In this document: one piece after another, positions 11,768 through 24,151 of the stretch
Numbering within the stretch: position 1 is the stretch's first letter
How the letters are laid out: every line of letters starts with the position of its first letter
Assembly (NCBI GenBank): GCA_020746875.1
Contig: JAGTJL010000020.1
Span: forward strand, 310,001 to 374,000
DNA length: 64,000 bases
Reading direction: 5' to 3'
Source of the DNA: Rhexocercosporidium sp. MPI-PUGE-AT-0058
Lineage: Eukaryota > Ascomycota > Leotiomycetes > Helotiales
Notes under the pieces: generated by a model
Told to the model about the DNA's origin: nothing
The model's input: the letters and a program-made list of their open reading frames with translations, nothing else
Database searches by the model: none
Made by a program: the position numbers and the translations under genes

Positions 11768-12168
11768 CTACATGTCCCACAGACCAATACCACCTTGGAT
11801 GCCCAAATGCGTATCTTGATCGTCATTCGGTCTACGAAACAAGTGATGATACGCTCCCAACAACTCCCTATACACCAGACCCTCCTCAAAAACAGCCCCA
11901 TCGATCCTCCTAACAACAGCCATCTCCGCTGCTCAACTACTCATAAATGCCCTACTAAAACCTCCCAACTCCTCCGGTACAGTTTCCCTCTCACTGACAG
12001 TATACCCATAATTCCTCGCGATGGCATTGATGTGTTTCTGCGAGATGCCGGGGAGGATGTTGGTCGTGGCTGGAATGTGGTCTTTGAAGAAGAAATTCAC
12101 GACGGAACTATCGGTGATGTTACAGGATGTGTCGAGGAATATGGAGAAAAAGTCAAGAATAGTATGAT
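11768..12168 (-). pseudogene. Class IV aminotransferase, 3' fragment with premature stop
   Basis: On the minus strand a continuous frame reads NFFFKDHIPATTNILPGISQ, then a KHINAIARNYGYTVSER segment, EELGGFSRAFMSS, and after one stop codon AAEMAVVRRIDGAVFEEG, finishing LGIQGGIGLW before TAG at 11768-11770. This is the C-terminal half of a fold-type IV PLP enzyme (branched-chain or D-amino-acid aminotransferase-like): the TTNILPGIS segment matches the family's cofactor phosphate-binding region. The internal TGA is at 11933-11935, where a serine is expected. The N-terminal half with the PLP lysine is absent; nothing similar is found up to 12850. The antisense frame of this fragment is open for 184 codons by chance. 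Confidence 0.75.
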
Positions 12169-13140
<972 letters not shown>

Positions 13141-14038
13141 TTTTTAGACGTTCCTCGAGAGGCCTGTGCCGGTAGCAAGAGTTGGTGACGTCGAGCAGCC
13201 AACTGACTACTGTTCCATGTCCGGTGATTAGGAACCGAGATGATTTCCAATTTGCGAAAGGGTCTTTGAGGGCTTCGCAGTCATGCTTCACTACTAATTG
13301 CAATAGTTCAAGATGTTGAAGTGCACTACGTGCTATGTATGCCGATGAAATTACCCAGGAGAACGTAGAACTTGTATACCTGCGTCAGCTTCATTGGTAG
13401 TAATAGAGTCTAGCAGTCTTACTTATGATCGGAGTGTTTGATCTCAACGGTGGCGTCGAGCGAGAGTAGAAATCGACAAACTTCGAGTTCGTGCTGCCGG
13501 GTAGCAACCTAGAGAGTGTTAATCGAATGAGATACAACGGGTCTACTTCTTACACCCATGAGATTTGACCCGTCGCTCGTTATGTCATAAGGTGATGCTA
13601 TTTTCTCGTCAAAAAGACGTTTCATGGTGCGATATCCCCTTGCGTCGCACAATCGAAGATCAGCGACTGGCTGGAAACGATGTTATAGACTCGATACCCC
13701 CAATTTCGTTGGTACATGCTCCGTTGGGCGTAGAAGCCAATCGCTCGTGTAGTGATATTGAACCACGAAAGGAGGGCTGATCGTAAACAAAACTCGGCGG
13801 CTTCTGGGCCTTTTATCGTTTTCGGAAATTCCTCCTTCTTGGCAAGAAGAAACATTGGAATTTAGCCATTGTCTGTCGCCTGTGTGAGGTGCCACAGTGA
13901 AGTGTCTGGGGTGAGCAAGGGACAAGACCGCTTTCACGGACTGGGCGAGTCCTTTGATCTCGCGCATTTGAACTTCATGATGGCACAAATTTACATTCCT
14001 ATTAATGGTCAGAATGTTCCTCATTGGGTACACCAGAA
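13141..14038. other. Non-coding stretch between relics
   Basis: Several short frames are open on both strands, but none shows a recognisable domain or a consistent gene model. It is probably decayed sequence between the ABC and STAND relics. Confidence 0.35.
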
Positions 14039-14451
14039 TTAAACCAACGTATGATGCATCTGAGTGGCCATTACAAGTAGGAAGTCCGCACTCTTCAACC
14101 TCTCTTGCAGCTTATCCACACTACCTTCTTTAAGACTGCTTTCCAGCTTCCCAAGACTCTGCGTCTCCCGATTTCTGCATCTAGCTGTCGCAAATTACAC
14201 ATCTCCCAACATCTGCGTACCAAAGGTGATGGCTGGCAACTTTGTTGTTTTGGATATGCGACCTGCGTCTTCGAGTCGTATTCCGCCAGGAGCATACCCA
14301 TGAGCTCGATCTCCTCGATCATGGATCTTATCTCGTTAGGAGCCTCGCGGAACTCATCGATGAAAGATTTGAGTTTGATGATGCTGTCAAGTAATTGGAC
14401 AGACGAGGTGAAGACACCAATTCCGCCTGCTATGGCACCGAAGTCTGCCAT
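14039..14451 (-). pseudogene. N-terminal domain of a fungal STAND protein, truncated and frameshifted
   Basis: From the ATG at 14451 the protein starts MADFGAIAGGIGVFTSSVQL and continues with an amphipathic helix IIKLKSFIDEF and IRSMIEEIELMGMLLAEYDS. This is the helical domain that precedes NACHT or NB-ARC ATPases in many fungal NLR-like proteins (Helo-like or related). The main frame ends at 14095, but a frame shifted by one base near 14122-14127 gives a more family-like ending (KLQERLKSADFLLVMATQM) down to a stop at 14039-14041. No ATPase domain follows. It could also be a short stand-alone protein, but the frame change favours a relic. Confidence 0.6.
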
Positions 14452-15963
14452 GGTTTCTATTGGAAATATTGATAGCGCGCAGCAGAAAAGAATTGTAGAA
14501 TATCGACAAATAATTTTAGCTCAGAGGATTATTCTCTTGTAATAGAGCGGTGCGTTATAGTGAACAGGTTGAGGCTGTCTGCTCGTACCACGTTGGGGCT
14601 GCGGTGCAGCAGCTTCCCGCAGGCTACGAAATAAATCTGCAAAGGCCCATACACAGCCTTGTGGGCTGTTCTCCTCCTCAATAGAAGTGAGGCGAACGTG
14701 TCACACTCAATTTAAAAATACCGTGGAAGCCTGCAGATGGGGTTACTGAAAATGTGGAAATCTCAATGTGCTCAGAAGAGTACAATTTTTTCCCCGCGTT
14801 GCAAAGCAGACTGGCAAAGAACCGTAGCAATGAACAGCCGAACCGATTCAATTATAGTTATTGTTGCATTCAGATAGGAGTAAATCCATATTCCCAGAGA
14901 GACGGAGACATCTTACGATGAATCTCTGACACAAAAATCCCAAAAACTGAATACTAAGCGCTCACTCTACACGCGGTAGATACCATCCGTGCTCCCACAG
15001 ATTAGTTCTAAAAAAGCGCTACCGTTCTCGGTACCCTTAAGACCACCAAGCAGCATTTATTGCAACCAGACCGAGCTATTTGGCAATTCTGGGTTTATCT
15101 TTGAAAAGGTGTGGAGCTCATGGCTTCCTCGAGAGACTTTCATCTGTGAAGTTCTGCTGGCAGGATGTTGAGTTACTTGAAGTTATGTCTTAGCAAGTCC
15201 CATCAGTGAGTGAAGGAAATCAGGAAGACCGCTAGTTCAGCGTTCGGCTAATCACCAATATCACTCGATGATAGGATATTATGCCATTACCAAAAGAGAT
15301 ATTGTTAATCTCGGATTATCTTTCAAGCATGAAGGACAAAACAAAAAAGTTATACGCAAACCCCCAAGTTCAACAATTGGCCAACCCCATTTTCAGTTTC
15401 TAAGCGAGTAGGTCTCCTTCAATCACCCCTCAAGACAGCTTAATATCCGCCAAACCACCTTTCATTTTCCATGTTTATCATTTCTATCGCCTAGGCGCTC
15501 TCTATGAATGTTATATCCCATGCATGACAGCATCCTGCTTAGGCTTTCACTCTAAGAGATGAATCTCGGCTTATGCGAGCAACTAAACTGCTAAGACAGA
15601 TTGGGTGTTCTGGCTATGGATTAAGAAGAGGGGGGAGGGAAATCGCCAAGGGCAATGTATATATTGTAATCGTTGTCATTTTGTATTTGCTTGATGAGTG
15701 TAAACCTTCCAGGTATATTTCGATGGCATATGAGATGCTTAATATTCCGAAAGTCGACTAGGAACTGATATGGTAACCCAACACTCGAATTACAAATGAC
15801 GGAGGAAGACGATTAAGGCAACGAAGGTTTCTCACCAAAGGAGCAAAGCCGGACGAAGCGAGAAACTCTCTACAAACGAAACAGTTAGGACAATACGCGA
15901 GCCTAAGCATTATCAATGTCAACAGCTCCGCCATTCCTCCATGTCCCCTCCCCAGCTTTCATC
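14452..15963. other. 1.5 kb without recognisable genes
   Basis: Only short frames without family features are present. I saw no transposon ends, tRNA-like sequences or clear repeats. The right end is the 3' flank of the AlkB-like gene. Confidence 0.4.
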
Positions 15964-17604
15964 TCACCCCCTTCCCCTCCCAGCGTCCTTCCACACCGGC
16001 ACTCCATCGTCGTCAAAAACCGCCCACTCAAAAAAGCTACACCCCTCCTTCTCGGGCACATTACCCGCATAACACATCCAAAAGTACCTCCCCCAATTCT
16101 CCCTTTTCCTCTGCACGACCCTCAACACGGTCGGAACATCGCACCTACACCTCGGCGTGTATTTCGGGTGCAGGTACTCTTTGTAGTCGCGGTAGGTGAT
16201 GTTGATGCGTTTGTTGCCTGAGATGGGGTGAGGGATAATGGAGGAGGTGGGCGCGATGGCGTGTTTCCATTCTTCTTGCATGGAGGCGTGCATTATTAGG
16301 AGGGAGTTGTGGGGGAGATGAATGGCGATTTGACCTTGGATGTCTGATTGTGTGAGTGTGTTTTTCATCCCGTCTCTCCTCGAGGGTTCTTCCTCGGTAG
16401 TAGCGTCATCAATAGGTACAATCCTCCTAACGCGGAATTCCCTCGCGACACCGAGCGAGATCGATCCGATGACAGCTCGCGGACCGAGATAAGTCAGTTG
16501 ATCGCTGTGGTAGCCTACGCTTTCTGTAGGGCCGTTATAGCAGTTTACAAAGGCGGCGTTGGGTTTCCAGGGGTGGGGGGATTGGTGTTTGAGTTTTTGG
16601 GAGTTCGAGTTGGTGGTTTGGCGGTGGAGGATTGAGGCGTTGACTGCGGATGTCACTTTGGGGGAGATGGAGAGCATAAGTGGCGTGAGTTGGCGGATGT
16701 CCTGGGGTTGTGTTAGAACATGGAGATGGAAAGTGTAAATTGGGAGGATGGGAAGAAGATTGGAATTCAAGTGAGAGTACTTTTTAGGAAAAGACACTGA
16801 AGACGATCGGGTTCTTGTAGTCTTATAATAGGATAGATATAGGGGTGAAAACGGCAACTACAAGTAATGTTTTGATAGAAAGCGAAAGAAATAACTCACA
16901 TCTAACCTCCCCCCATTATAAATATACTCCGTCTTCTGGACCCTCATCTCCTCCACACTCTCCACAAAGAAACAAGCCGTATGCGGACTCTGTACCACAT
17001 TATCAAACAGCTTAAATGTGCTCCTTTCAAACGTCTTTGCTTCGATTAGTAACTCCTGCAGTAAAGCGTTCGCTTCATCGGCGGGCAGAAAGTTGTGGAT
17101 GATGGAACAGGGCGTGTGGGCTTCTACGTCGGAGGGTGAGTAGAGGTGTAGGGTTTTGCCGCGCTTGGAGAGGAGTTTGGGTGCTGGTGATGGTTTTGGG
17201 TTAGATGAAGATGTGGATGGGGAGGTGGGGAGGTTCTCTGAAAGAAATGATGAAAGAGAGCTCTGGTAGCCTGTTGCTGCTGAATTGGATATCGAGGTTG
17301 TGTTCATTACCGAAGACGATGATGATTTCCTAGGCCGCGACGAATCACTAGCCAGTGCCGTGGAAGCATCCAGTACAGATCCGTCATGTGCTAGCAAGAG
17401 ATCGAGAAGGAGTTGCTGGTCAGTTTCTGGGTGGAGGGAGGATAGGAGGGCTAGCTTAAAGTCTGTTGACTCTGTTTCCGAGTCATCAGGGGTACCAGAA
17501 GCGAAAGTGGGCTTGTTGTCTTGCTTTGGGGTCGTGGTAGGGTGGGTGGCGACTTGGTGAGAGGGGGAGAGCTTGCGCTTTTTGCGGGAGATGAAGGCGT
17601 CCAT
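15964..17604 (-). CDS. AlkB-like Fe(II)/2-oxoglutarate dioxygenase with CUE-like and GRF zinc-finger domains
   Basis: Exons 16900-17604 and 15964-16701 (intron 198 nt) sum to 1443 nt, giving 480 residues. A CUE-like ubiquitin-binding segment is seen at about residues 50-80 (HPETDQQLLLDLLLAHDGSV). The dioxygenase core follows: NCYNGP, the HxD iron ligands in GYHSDQL, the third ligand His in EEWKHAIAP, and the 2-oxoglutarate-binding RINITYR. A GRF zinc finger ends the protein (PRCRCDVPTVLRVVQRK, then GRYFWMC and EGCSFFEW), with the Cys ligands in place. AlkB enzymes oxidatively remove methyl groups from alkylated DNA or RNA; the nearest animal relatives by core are ALKBH2 and ALKBH3. The Ser-rich stretch between CUE and core is probably disordered. 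Likely nuclear. Confidence 0.93.
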
Positions 17605-18249
17605 TTCGCTGGCCCGTGTGAGGACTTTTGGGATTTATATGGAGTGCCGAGTCTTTAATAGATTTGAGTTGGCTGTCTCGAATTGCGTTGCTTTCTTCTC
17701 GAGGATGGAGTCAAGTGCAAGGCGCTTTCTTGGCTTGCTCTTGAACTAATGGTTCACAGCCAATCGCTTCGCAGGCAGCCTTGAGCTACCAAATCGGGCA
17801 ATCTGGATGTGAGGTTTGCCACTCAATCCCCTGCCTTCTACCACGGTTGAAATACATGTCAAAGAGGAAAGCACAAAGATGGTAGAAGAAACGTGAAGTG
17901 GAACTTGAGTTGAATTACTGGTATGAATAATACAAGGGTGGCCTATCATAGAAGGGCGACGAACCACCGATATTCTCTCTGGTGGCTTCCTGCCATCCAA
18001 AAGAGAGAGCTCCCAGTCCCAAACGCTCTGCAATGATGTCTACTACCCAACCCAAATGACAGAACGCCTGAACTATTCCTACATGCTTTCGTTTCATCGC
18101 CTCCCTTTCCTTCTTTCTTCGCCCTCGTGCTCTGACCTTTCCTTTTATACACCGTAGCTTGATATCAACACAATGAAAAGGTATGGCACATGAAGAAGAT
18201 CCACCCAGGCCGTCTAGTATACACCGATATCACACACTCTCAGCTCCAT
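17605..18249. other. Intergenic region upstream of the AlkB-like gene
   Basis: It contains the AlkB-like promoter and the 3' flank of the helicase. Short frames on the minus strand show no family features. Confidence 0.4.
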
Positions 18250-20390
18250 TTAGAAGCTGGACTCTCTTCCGCCATCTCTTCCACCGAATCCGCCGCCACC
18301 TCCACGTCTATCACCGCCGAATCCACCTCCACGTCCTCCGCTATTTCTGTCCCCAAATCCGCCACCTCGTCCTCCGCCACTTTTATCTCCGAAGCCACCT
18401 CGTCCTCTTCCGTTTCTATCCCCAAAGCCACCGCCTCGTCCTCCTCTATCGCCACCAAATCCACCGCTTCGTCCCCCACCACTTCGGCCACCGAAGCCGC
18501 CCTCATCATCTCCATCATTGTGTCTCGAGGCGATGTTGATTCCTGGGGCCCTGGCAATACCTAGCTTGGTCGCAAGACCATATCCAATGGCCGGAGGCTT
18601 CTCGAATCCCCAACCATACCTAGTCATCTGGTTCAGGGCCTGGACAATAGCCTCGCCTCCCCGGCCTCTGATTTGCCCAAGGGCTCCCATATATGCTGCT
18701 TCCTTCGTGCTACGGCTGGTATACTTAGTTGCCTCGGCGACTTGGCTAAGTGTCTCTGCGATGGATTGTGGTAGTTGAGCATCTTTCGTCATGTCGACCT
18801 GTGCGGTCTCCAGAGATTTGTCGGGGATGATGGGGAGACCACGAAGCATTCTTCGCGCTTCCCCAAGATTCGACTCGTCCACAATGATATATCCATCTCC
18901 AGTCTTGTCTCCTCTTCCTGTTCTGCCGATTCTGTGAATGTATTGTTCACGGTTTGGTGGGATGCCGATCTGGATGACATGCGTCACATTTGGGAAATCC
19001 ATTCCTCTTGCTGTTACATCGGTGGAGAACATGATGGCTGACTTTGCTCTGCGGAACCTCTCGGATACGTATGTACGTTGCTGTTGTGAGAGCTGGCCGT
19101 GCATTTCAGAGATCTGAGCTGGATAGAGTGGGTGTTGGCCAAAAGCTCCACCTCCAGTGCTCTTCAAGTTCTGGAAGATATCACTTGACAGAATGACGTT
19201 TGCAGTAGACATAAAGTAGACAATAGCCTTGAAGGGCTTGAACTCTTCTCCATTCCTCTGGGCTTCATTGGCTTTGGCGATTTCGCGCTTGGCCAGCTCC
19301 ACGAGTGCTGGCATGTGGTTCTCCATACCAGGAGTGACCACAATATGTTGAGGGACTTTCTCATGAGTGGCGAGATCTCCTTCCTTGACGGCCTGGACGA
19401 AGTGGAAATCGGGCTTCAAAGTTTGTCGGACCAGGTGCATAACCTCCCGTGGCATAGTCGCAGAAAACAAAAGGGTTTGGCGATCGACCTCTCGTCTATC
19501 TGGTAACGATCGTTGAATGTTCTCAACATCCCTGGAGAAGCCGTCGTCCAACAGCCTGTCGGCCTCATCCAGAACCAATGTCGTGAGCTTTGGGGCTCTA
19601 ACCCCACTGTATTCGTCTTCTAGCAGATCTTGTAGTCTACCAGGAGTACCAACGAGGAGGTGGCAACCCTCTCTCAATGTCTTTTGTAACATAGCTCGCT
19701 TGCTGTTGCCACCTACTGCGACCTGGACTCTCAAATCCGTCTTTTCGCATAGCTTTTCCGCCTCCACTGCAATCTGCTCTGCCAGCTCACGAGTTGGGGA
19801 TATGATGATAGCTCTGATATCTGACGCTCGTGCTCGTGAGTATCGCTTTCGGTGTGCTAACTCGGGACTCTGTCGCAGAATATTCTGGATAGTGGGGATG
19901 AGGAATCCGAGGGTTTTCCCAGTACCTGTTCGTGCTTGGGCAACACTGCGAAGTTAGAAATGAATTAAAAACTGCTGCGCTTAATAACTTACATATCATT
20001 GCCCTGCAGAGCTTGGTTGATGGTCATCGATTGGACATCCGTCATGGTGTGATGTCCCATCCCCCTGGTGATTGTCTCAATGACATTGGGATGGACCATT
20101 TCATGATCGATCAACTCTTGGAACTTGGTGACATCTCGTGGCTTGTGAGCTGGTCCTGGCTCTTGTGTCGGCGCACTCTGTGAATCACCATAGTCTTTCT
20201 CAGCAGTAGCAGCATGATTCCTTAATTGCGACGACACATGTAGCCACCGAGCTTCCAGTGGAACCCTTGACGAGGACTGAAGGGATAATGACAGCGTTGA
20301 GGGTCTTGTTGATGGTATGCGGGTGGTTGAAGGTGCAGCGCGAAGGACTCTACATATCGAGGCCGGGCCTCTTCTGCAAACGCTGAACAT
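18250..20390 (-). CDS. DEAD-box RNA helicase, Mss116-like, probably mitochondrial
   Basis: Exons 19993-20390 and 18250-19945 sum to 2094 nt, giving 697 residues. The first 60 residues are rich in Arg, Ser and Thr with almost no acid (start MFSVCRRGPASICRVLRAAP), which fits a mitochondrial targeting peptide. The helicase motifs follow in order: Q-motif region, motif I ARTGTGKT, Ia SPTRELAEQ, GG, Ib TPGRLQDLL, II LDEADRLLD, III SATMP, V STDVTARGMDF and VI YIHRIGRTGR. After residue about 610 the chain becomes RGG/FGG-rich (FGGDRGGRGGGFG and similar) to the end. Mss116-type helicases act as RNA chaperones for group I/II intron splicing and mitochondrial translation. The GC-rich tail also produces long chance open frames on the plus strand at 18183-18564. 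Confidence 0.93.
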
Positions 20391-20993
20391 CGTGAGAATT
20401 CAGAAAATAAACAAGCTCCAGTGGTATCAAAGTATTAAAGAGTACAGATAGAAGATTGAAAGTGGTACAACAAAGAGGGTAGATGGGAGGGTGGTATTGT
20501 TGTCGTGGATGCTGATTTTCACAGTCGAGTGCTCAAGTTCTCCTGTCCTGGAACTTTTTTTCTAAATGCGCTAGCACGTGCCATCCGCATTTACATCATC
20601 CCTGTCGACGAGGACAAGACGGAACTGAATCGGGCCATGCCATAAGAAGCCAGCTACAATGGAATTCGAATGGCAATATAACATAGTATTGTAAATGCCA
20701 GCAAGTAGTGCAAGATCCGATTTCTTTCGTTATGTTACGGGGTGTGAAAACTATGAAATTGGAAGGAAATTCAATACAAGGCTATCCTTTCCATCTGCGT
20801 CTAAATTTCTGATGCAAAAAATTCTATTGATCAAAATGTCCATTGTATATTACTATGGAAGTCTAGTCTATAATCAAAAGGCAACCTTACAAACTCCAAT
20901 AGTCATGTATAGGGGGGTATCATAAAGCAGAATGCCTCTCTCATCAACTCATTAATCATATCTCTCATCACCATGTTGCCACAGTCCATCATC
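20391..20993. other. Intergenic region between two minus-strand genes
   Basis: The promoter of the helicase gene and the 3' flank of the next gene. No further gene was recognised. Confidence 0.4.
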
Positions 20994-22096
20994 TCATCTC
21001 CTTTCCGGACCAAAACTCCGTCTAGGCGCGCCCATAATCACCATTCCCTCCCCAACACCTTCATGTATACCGCCAGTAACACCCTCAACAAACCATGCAG
21101 CAGTCTCCGTAATGATCTGGCCAACCTTCCCATCTCCCATACCATATATAGCTCCCGTCCAGCTCAAACCCGTCTTACCCAGGGTATCAATAGTCTCGAT
21201 ACCTTGACTGAGTACTTTCTCGGAGATCTTGTGCTCGCGGTCATATTGGTATGCTGCACTTAGTAGGTATTTGATATATGGGAGGATGAACTGGAGGAAT
21301 ATGAAGAACTGGACGATCGTTGATGCTAGTACACGGTGAAGCAGTGACGGCTGACTGTCCGAGGCCGAGGATGGTTGCGTGGAGCCATTGGCTTCGAGGT
21401 GCAGAGGTTCGACTATGCCTTGTGGGAGGGAACTCCGGATACTGAGTTGTTCTTCTGTCGTGAGGTCTGTAGGCAGAGCTCGAATGAGGTAGGTAAGGGC
21501 ATGTAGATAGAGTTGTCGTGCAAAGCTTGCGTTTCCAAAATTCGGATCGTGAGCTATCGAAGAGGACTCGTCGACTGCTAGACTAAGGAGACTAATTCCT
21601 ATTCTACTATTAGCTCCTTGCCAGGTTGTTCTAAGAATGGCTTCGTCTTACCCTGATTCGCAAATTTCCATCCGATCCCGCTCTTATTCTCCGATAACTC
21701 CATTCCCTGTGCCCTTCTTCTTCGCGGCGTCAAAGTCTCCTCATCACTCGAAGCACTTTCCACAAAGTAGTCCATCAACCCATCATCTGCCGCTATTGCC
21801 CTCGTATCACTCAGCACCATTGCAGATGTACTGTAGCCCGCTTCTGGAGTCCGCATCCCCGAGGAAGCAGACGATGTAGAGGATCCGGATGATGGTCTCG
21901 AGACCGCTAGTTTCCTCTTCCTGGCCAGGCCGTACATACTGACCGATCGGCGGAGGGAGGGCAGACGGGGTAATCGGGACTGTACTGCAGATGGGAGCAG
22001 GGAGTATAGCATCGAGGGCTCTTTGGTTCGTGGTAGGAAGTCGGAGAGGGGGTGGTTGGTAGGAGGGTTGGGGTTTCTTTGGCGTAGCTGTGCCAT
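20994..22096 (-). CDS. Conserved-looking hypothetical protein with one predicted membrane segment
   Basis: Exons 21652-22096 and 20994-21598 join in phase (1050 nt, 349 residues). I do not recognise the family. The first 140 residues are Ser-, Arg- and Pro-rich and probably disordered, with an acidic patch SASSDEETLTPRRRR. The second exon encodes helical sequence (ARQLYLHALTYLIRALP), then a strongly hydrophobic stretch VQFFIFLQFILPYIKYLL at about residues 240-257, and a Gly-rich C-terminal part (TGGIHEGVGEGMVIMGAPRR). The splice acceptor lies at 21599-21600; the alternative of reading through gives a shorter, less sensible end. Confidence 0.75.
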
Positions 22097-22736
22097 CGCA
22101 GAGGAAGGACTGAAGTAATTGATCGTATGTATGTCGTGAATCTGAACAGGAAGTATGAAGAATGATCATCTAAGAATAGAACCTGTCTGCAAGCATTCTG
22201 AAATGAAGTCTTTGGGCAGTCTGAAAAAGTGAAGCTCAAGGAGCGCCGGATGTGTGGATCATAACGATGGCATGATTGAAAGATATGGAGAGAGATCAGC
22301 CAGATTGGATGACATTGGTGTGAGGGGAATCCTGAGAGTGTGAAAAGAATCAGAAGGCAAAGTTTATGGCGATAAGCAACGGGAATGAGCGGAATGTAGG
22401 GTGTTGTTGAGAGTGGGCGGGAGAGAATCAGGAACCCCTGTTTGGCATGTGAAGTGAATAAGCATGTGAATTTTTCAACGGCATAAGTTAGTGACTCTAG
22501 TATCAGCTTATGTAATTCCGGCTTTTGAAAATGTTTCTTTGACTTCGAATCTCTGAAGGCTGCAAGCAGGGTACAGCTAATGTGACTCTCGCATGAACTT
22601 AATGCAAAATATTTTGGATTTTGTTCTTCGAGGTGGTCCAGTCCTGTGAAGCCCAGACTCCAAACCCCTTTCCTAAGCGGAACCTCTTGATGGTGAACCT
22701 GGTACAACCCCCTCCCTTCGCCTACTTCACAAACAA
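22097..22736. other. Intergenic region
   Basis: Long chance frames run across this stretch on the minus strand (down from 22743), but their composition and lack of any domain argue against coding. It probably holds the 5' region of the 20994-22096 gene and the 3' end of the F-box gene. Confidence 0.4.
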
Positions 22737-24151
22737 TCAACATGAGTTTCTAAGCCTCAAGACCAATCTATGCGGAGCACATTTCACCGCCCCAATACAA
22801 AGATCGCATTCCGCCCTTTTCGCCTCATCATCCCAAGGACTCGACTTATGATTCAGCCATTTCACGCTCCCCTCACTGTCCGCAGCCCACCATCCATATC
22901 CACCCGCGAGATGGACTAGCTCTCTTCTTTTCCAAGAGCTCCTCATCTCAGCCTTCGTCCTTTCCCCCTCTTCCCTCTCCAACTCGGTCTCCTCTTTTGA
23001 AGGAACAATCAGGGTATCAACCCATCGTTTTTCAAAGACACCCCAACGATCAAGCCTCGCTCGATCCCACATCACATACGCCCACCTTCTCACTTGCCTT
23101 CGTCGTTTCGAGGCATCAAATAGCAAGGCTACCTCCTGAGACTTATATGCCCAACGCCAAGCATCCTCCGGTCCTCCATCATCGCCTTTGAAGAAGGCCG
23201 GAGTCAAGACAATGTCTACTGCAGAAGGCAAGGAGCTCAAACGATAGGCATCGTGGGCTGGCTGGCTGTCCACCATGCTTGGGGTGAGGAACAGTTCACA
23301 ACGTGGTGGGTACGGTTTGTATATGAGTTTCCTGCGTGCTGAATAGCTTTCTGCCTTAGCAATCTCATGCAAATGAGCCAGACCTCGCGACAAGATAGCC
23401 TGGACATATTCAGAATCAGGACTTGTCGCATACTCGACATTCGTGCTGCCCCAGAGGACATCATGAGCAGCGATCTCATTAAACGCTACACTTCCATTAG
23501 CTTCTGCCTCTCAGCCTAGGTATCTCGGGGATACTTACTAGGTGTAACAAGCTGCACTAGATAATCATGCACACAAGCCAATTGCTCATTCTCCCACGCC
23601 GAGAAATACTTGAAGAGCGCCTCCTGTTGGGCTTCAGCTCTCCACTGCCGATACCGGTTATGCCGCGTGAACATATTGCGGTATATCTCGAACATGTAGA
23701 AGGCTCTCTCGATGCGATCAATTTCCGCTCTCGATGCTGGCATGACTAGCTCGGCTGGCGAAGCGAACGGACTTGCAGCAAATGTTTTTCGTACAAAGTC
23801 TTTCACGAGAAACTCCACACTGACATGCAAATTAGAGATGAGGAGAGCATGTTTAAAAGTGTAAATCGTTTGAGCCGGTTTTCGCTCCCTGAAATTCCTC
23901 GAGGTGAAAGATTCTAGATCAATGAATCTCAAACGGGAAGATGAGAGGGCCATGACTGCTTCGGGTAGGACTCCAGAGCCGATTTGGTTGTAGAGTACAC
24001 GTGCGATTATCTTCCTCCTCTTCATGGCTTTGTAGGCAGAGTAGAGGGTGGGGCAGGAGAGAGCGCATTGTTTTAGAGAGGTTATGTCTGTAAGTGAGCC
24101 GAGGATTGCTTGTCGTATTTCGATGGGGAGGAGCTCAATTGGGGAGGCCAT
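22737..24151 (-). CDS. F-box protein
   Basis: Exons 23539-24151 and 22737-23485 sum to 1362 nt, giving 453 residues. The F-box is at the very N-terminus: SPIELLPIEIRQAILGSL followed by ITSLKQCALSCPTLYSAYK. F-box proteins bind Skp1 in SCF ubiquitin ligases and choose substrates with their C-terminal part, which here is helical and charged with no known repeats. I chose the ATG at 24151 because the F-box starts directly after it; an in-frame ATG at 24274 would add 41 residues of unlikely sequence. The intron (23486-23538) has a consensus GTAAGT donor. Further into exon 2, the WRWAYKSQEVALLFDASKRR segment resembles the C-terminal parts of other fungal F-box proteins of this size. Confidence 0.85.

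Noticed and set aside
18183..18564. His/Arg- and Ser/Thr-rich plus-strand proteins
   Set aside because: Mirror of the GGX/RGG tail of the helicase; composition alone explains the open frames.
21907..22743. 278-codon minus-strand frame as a gene
   Set aside because: It overlaps exon 1 of the 20994-22096 gene in another frame and shows no domain or fungal-like composition.
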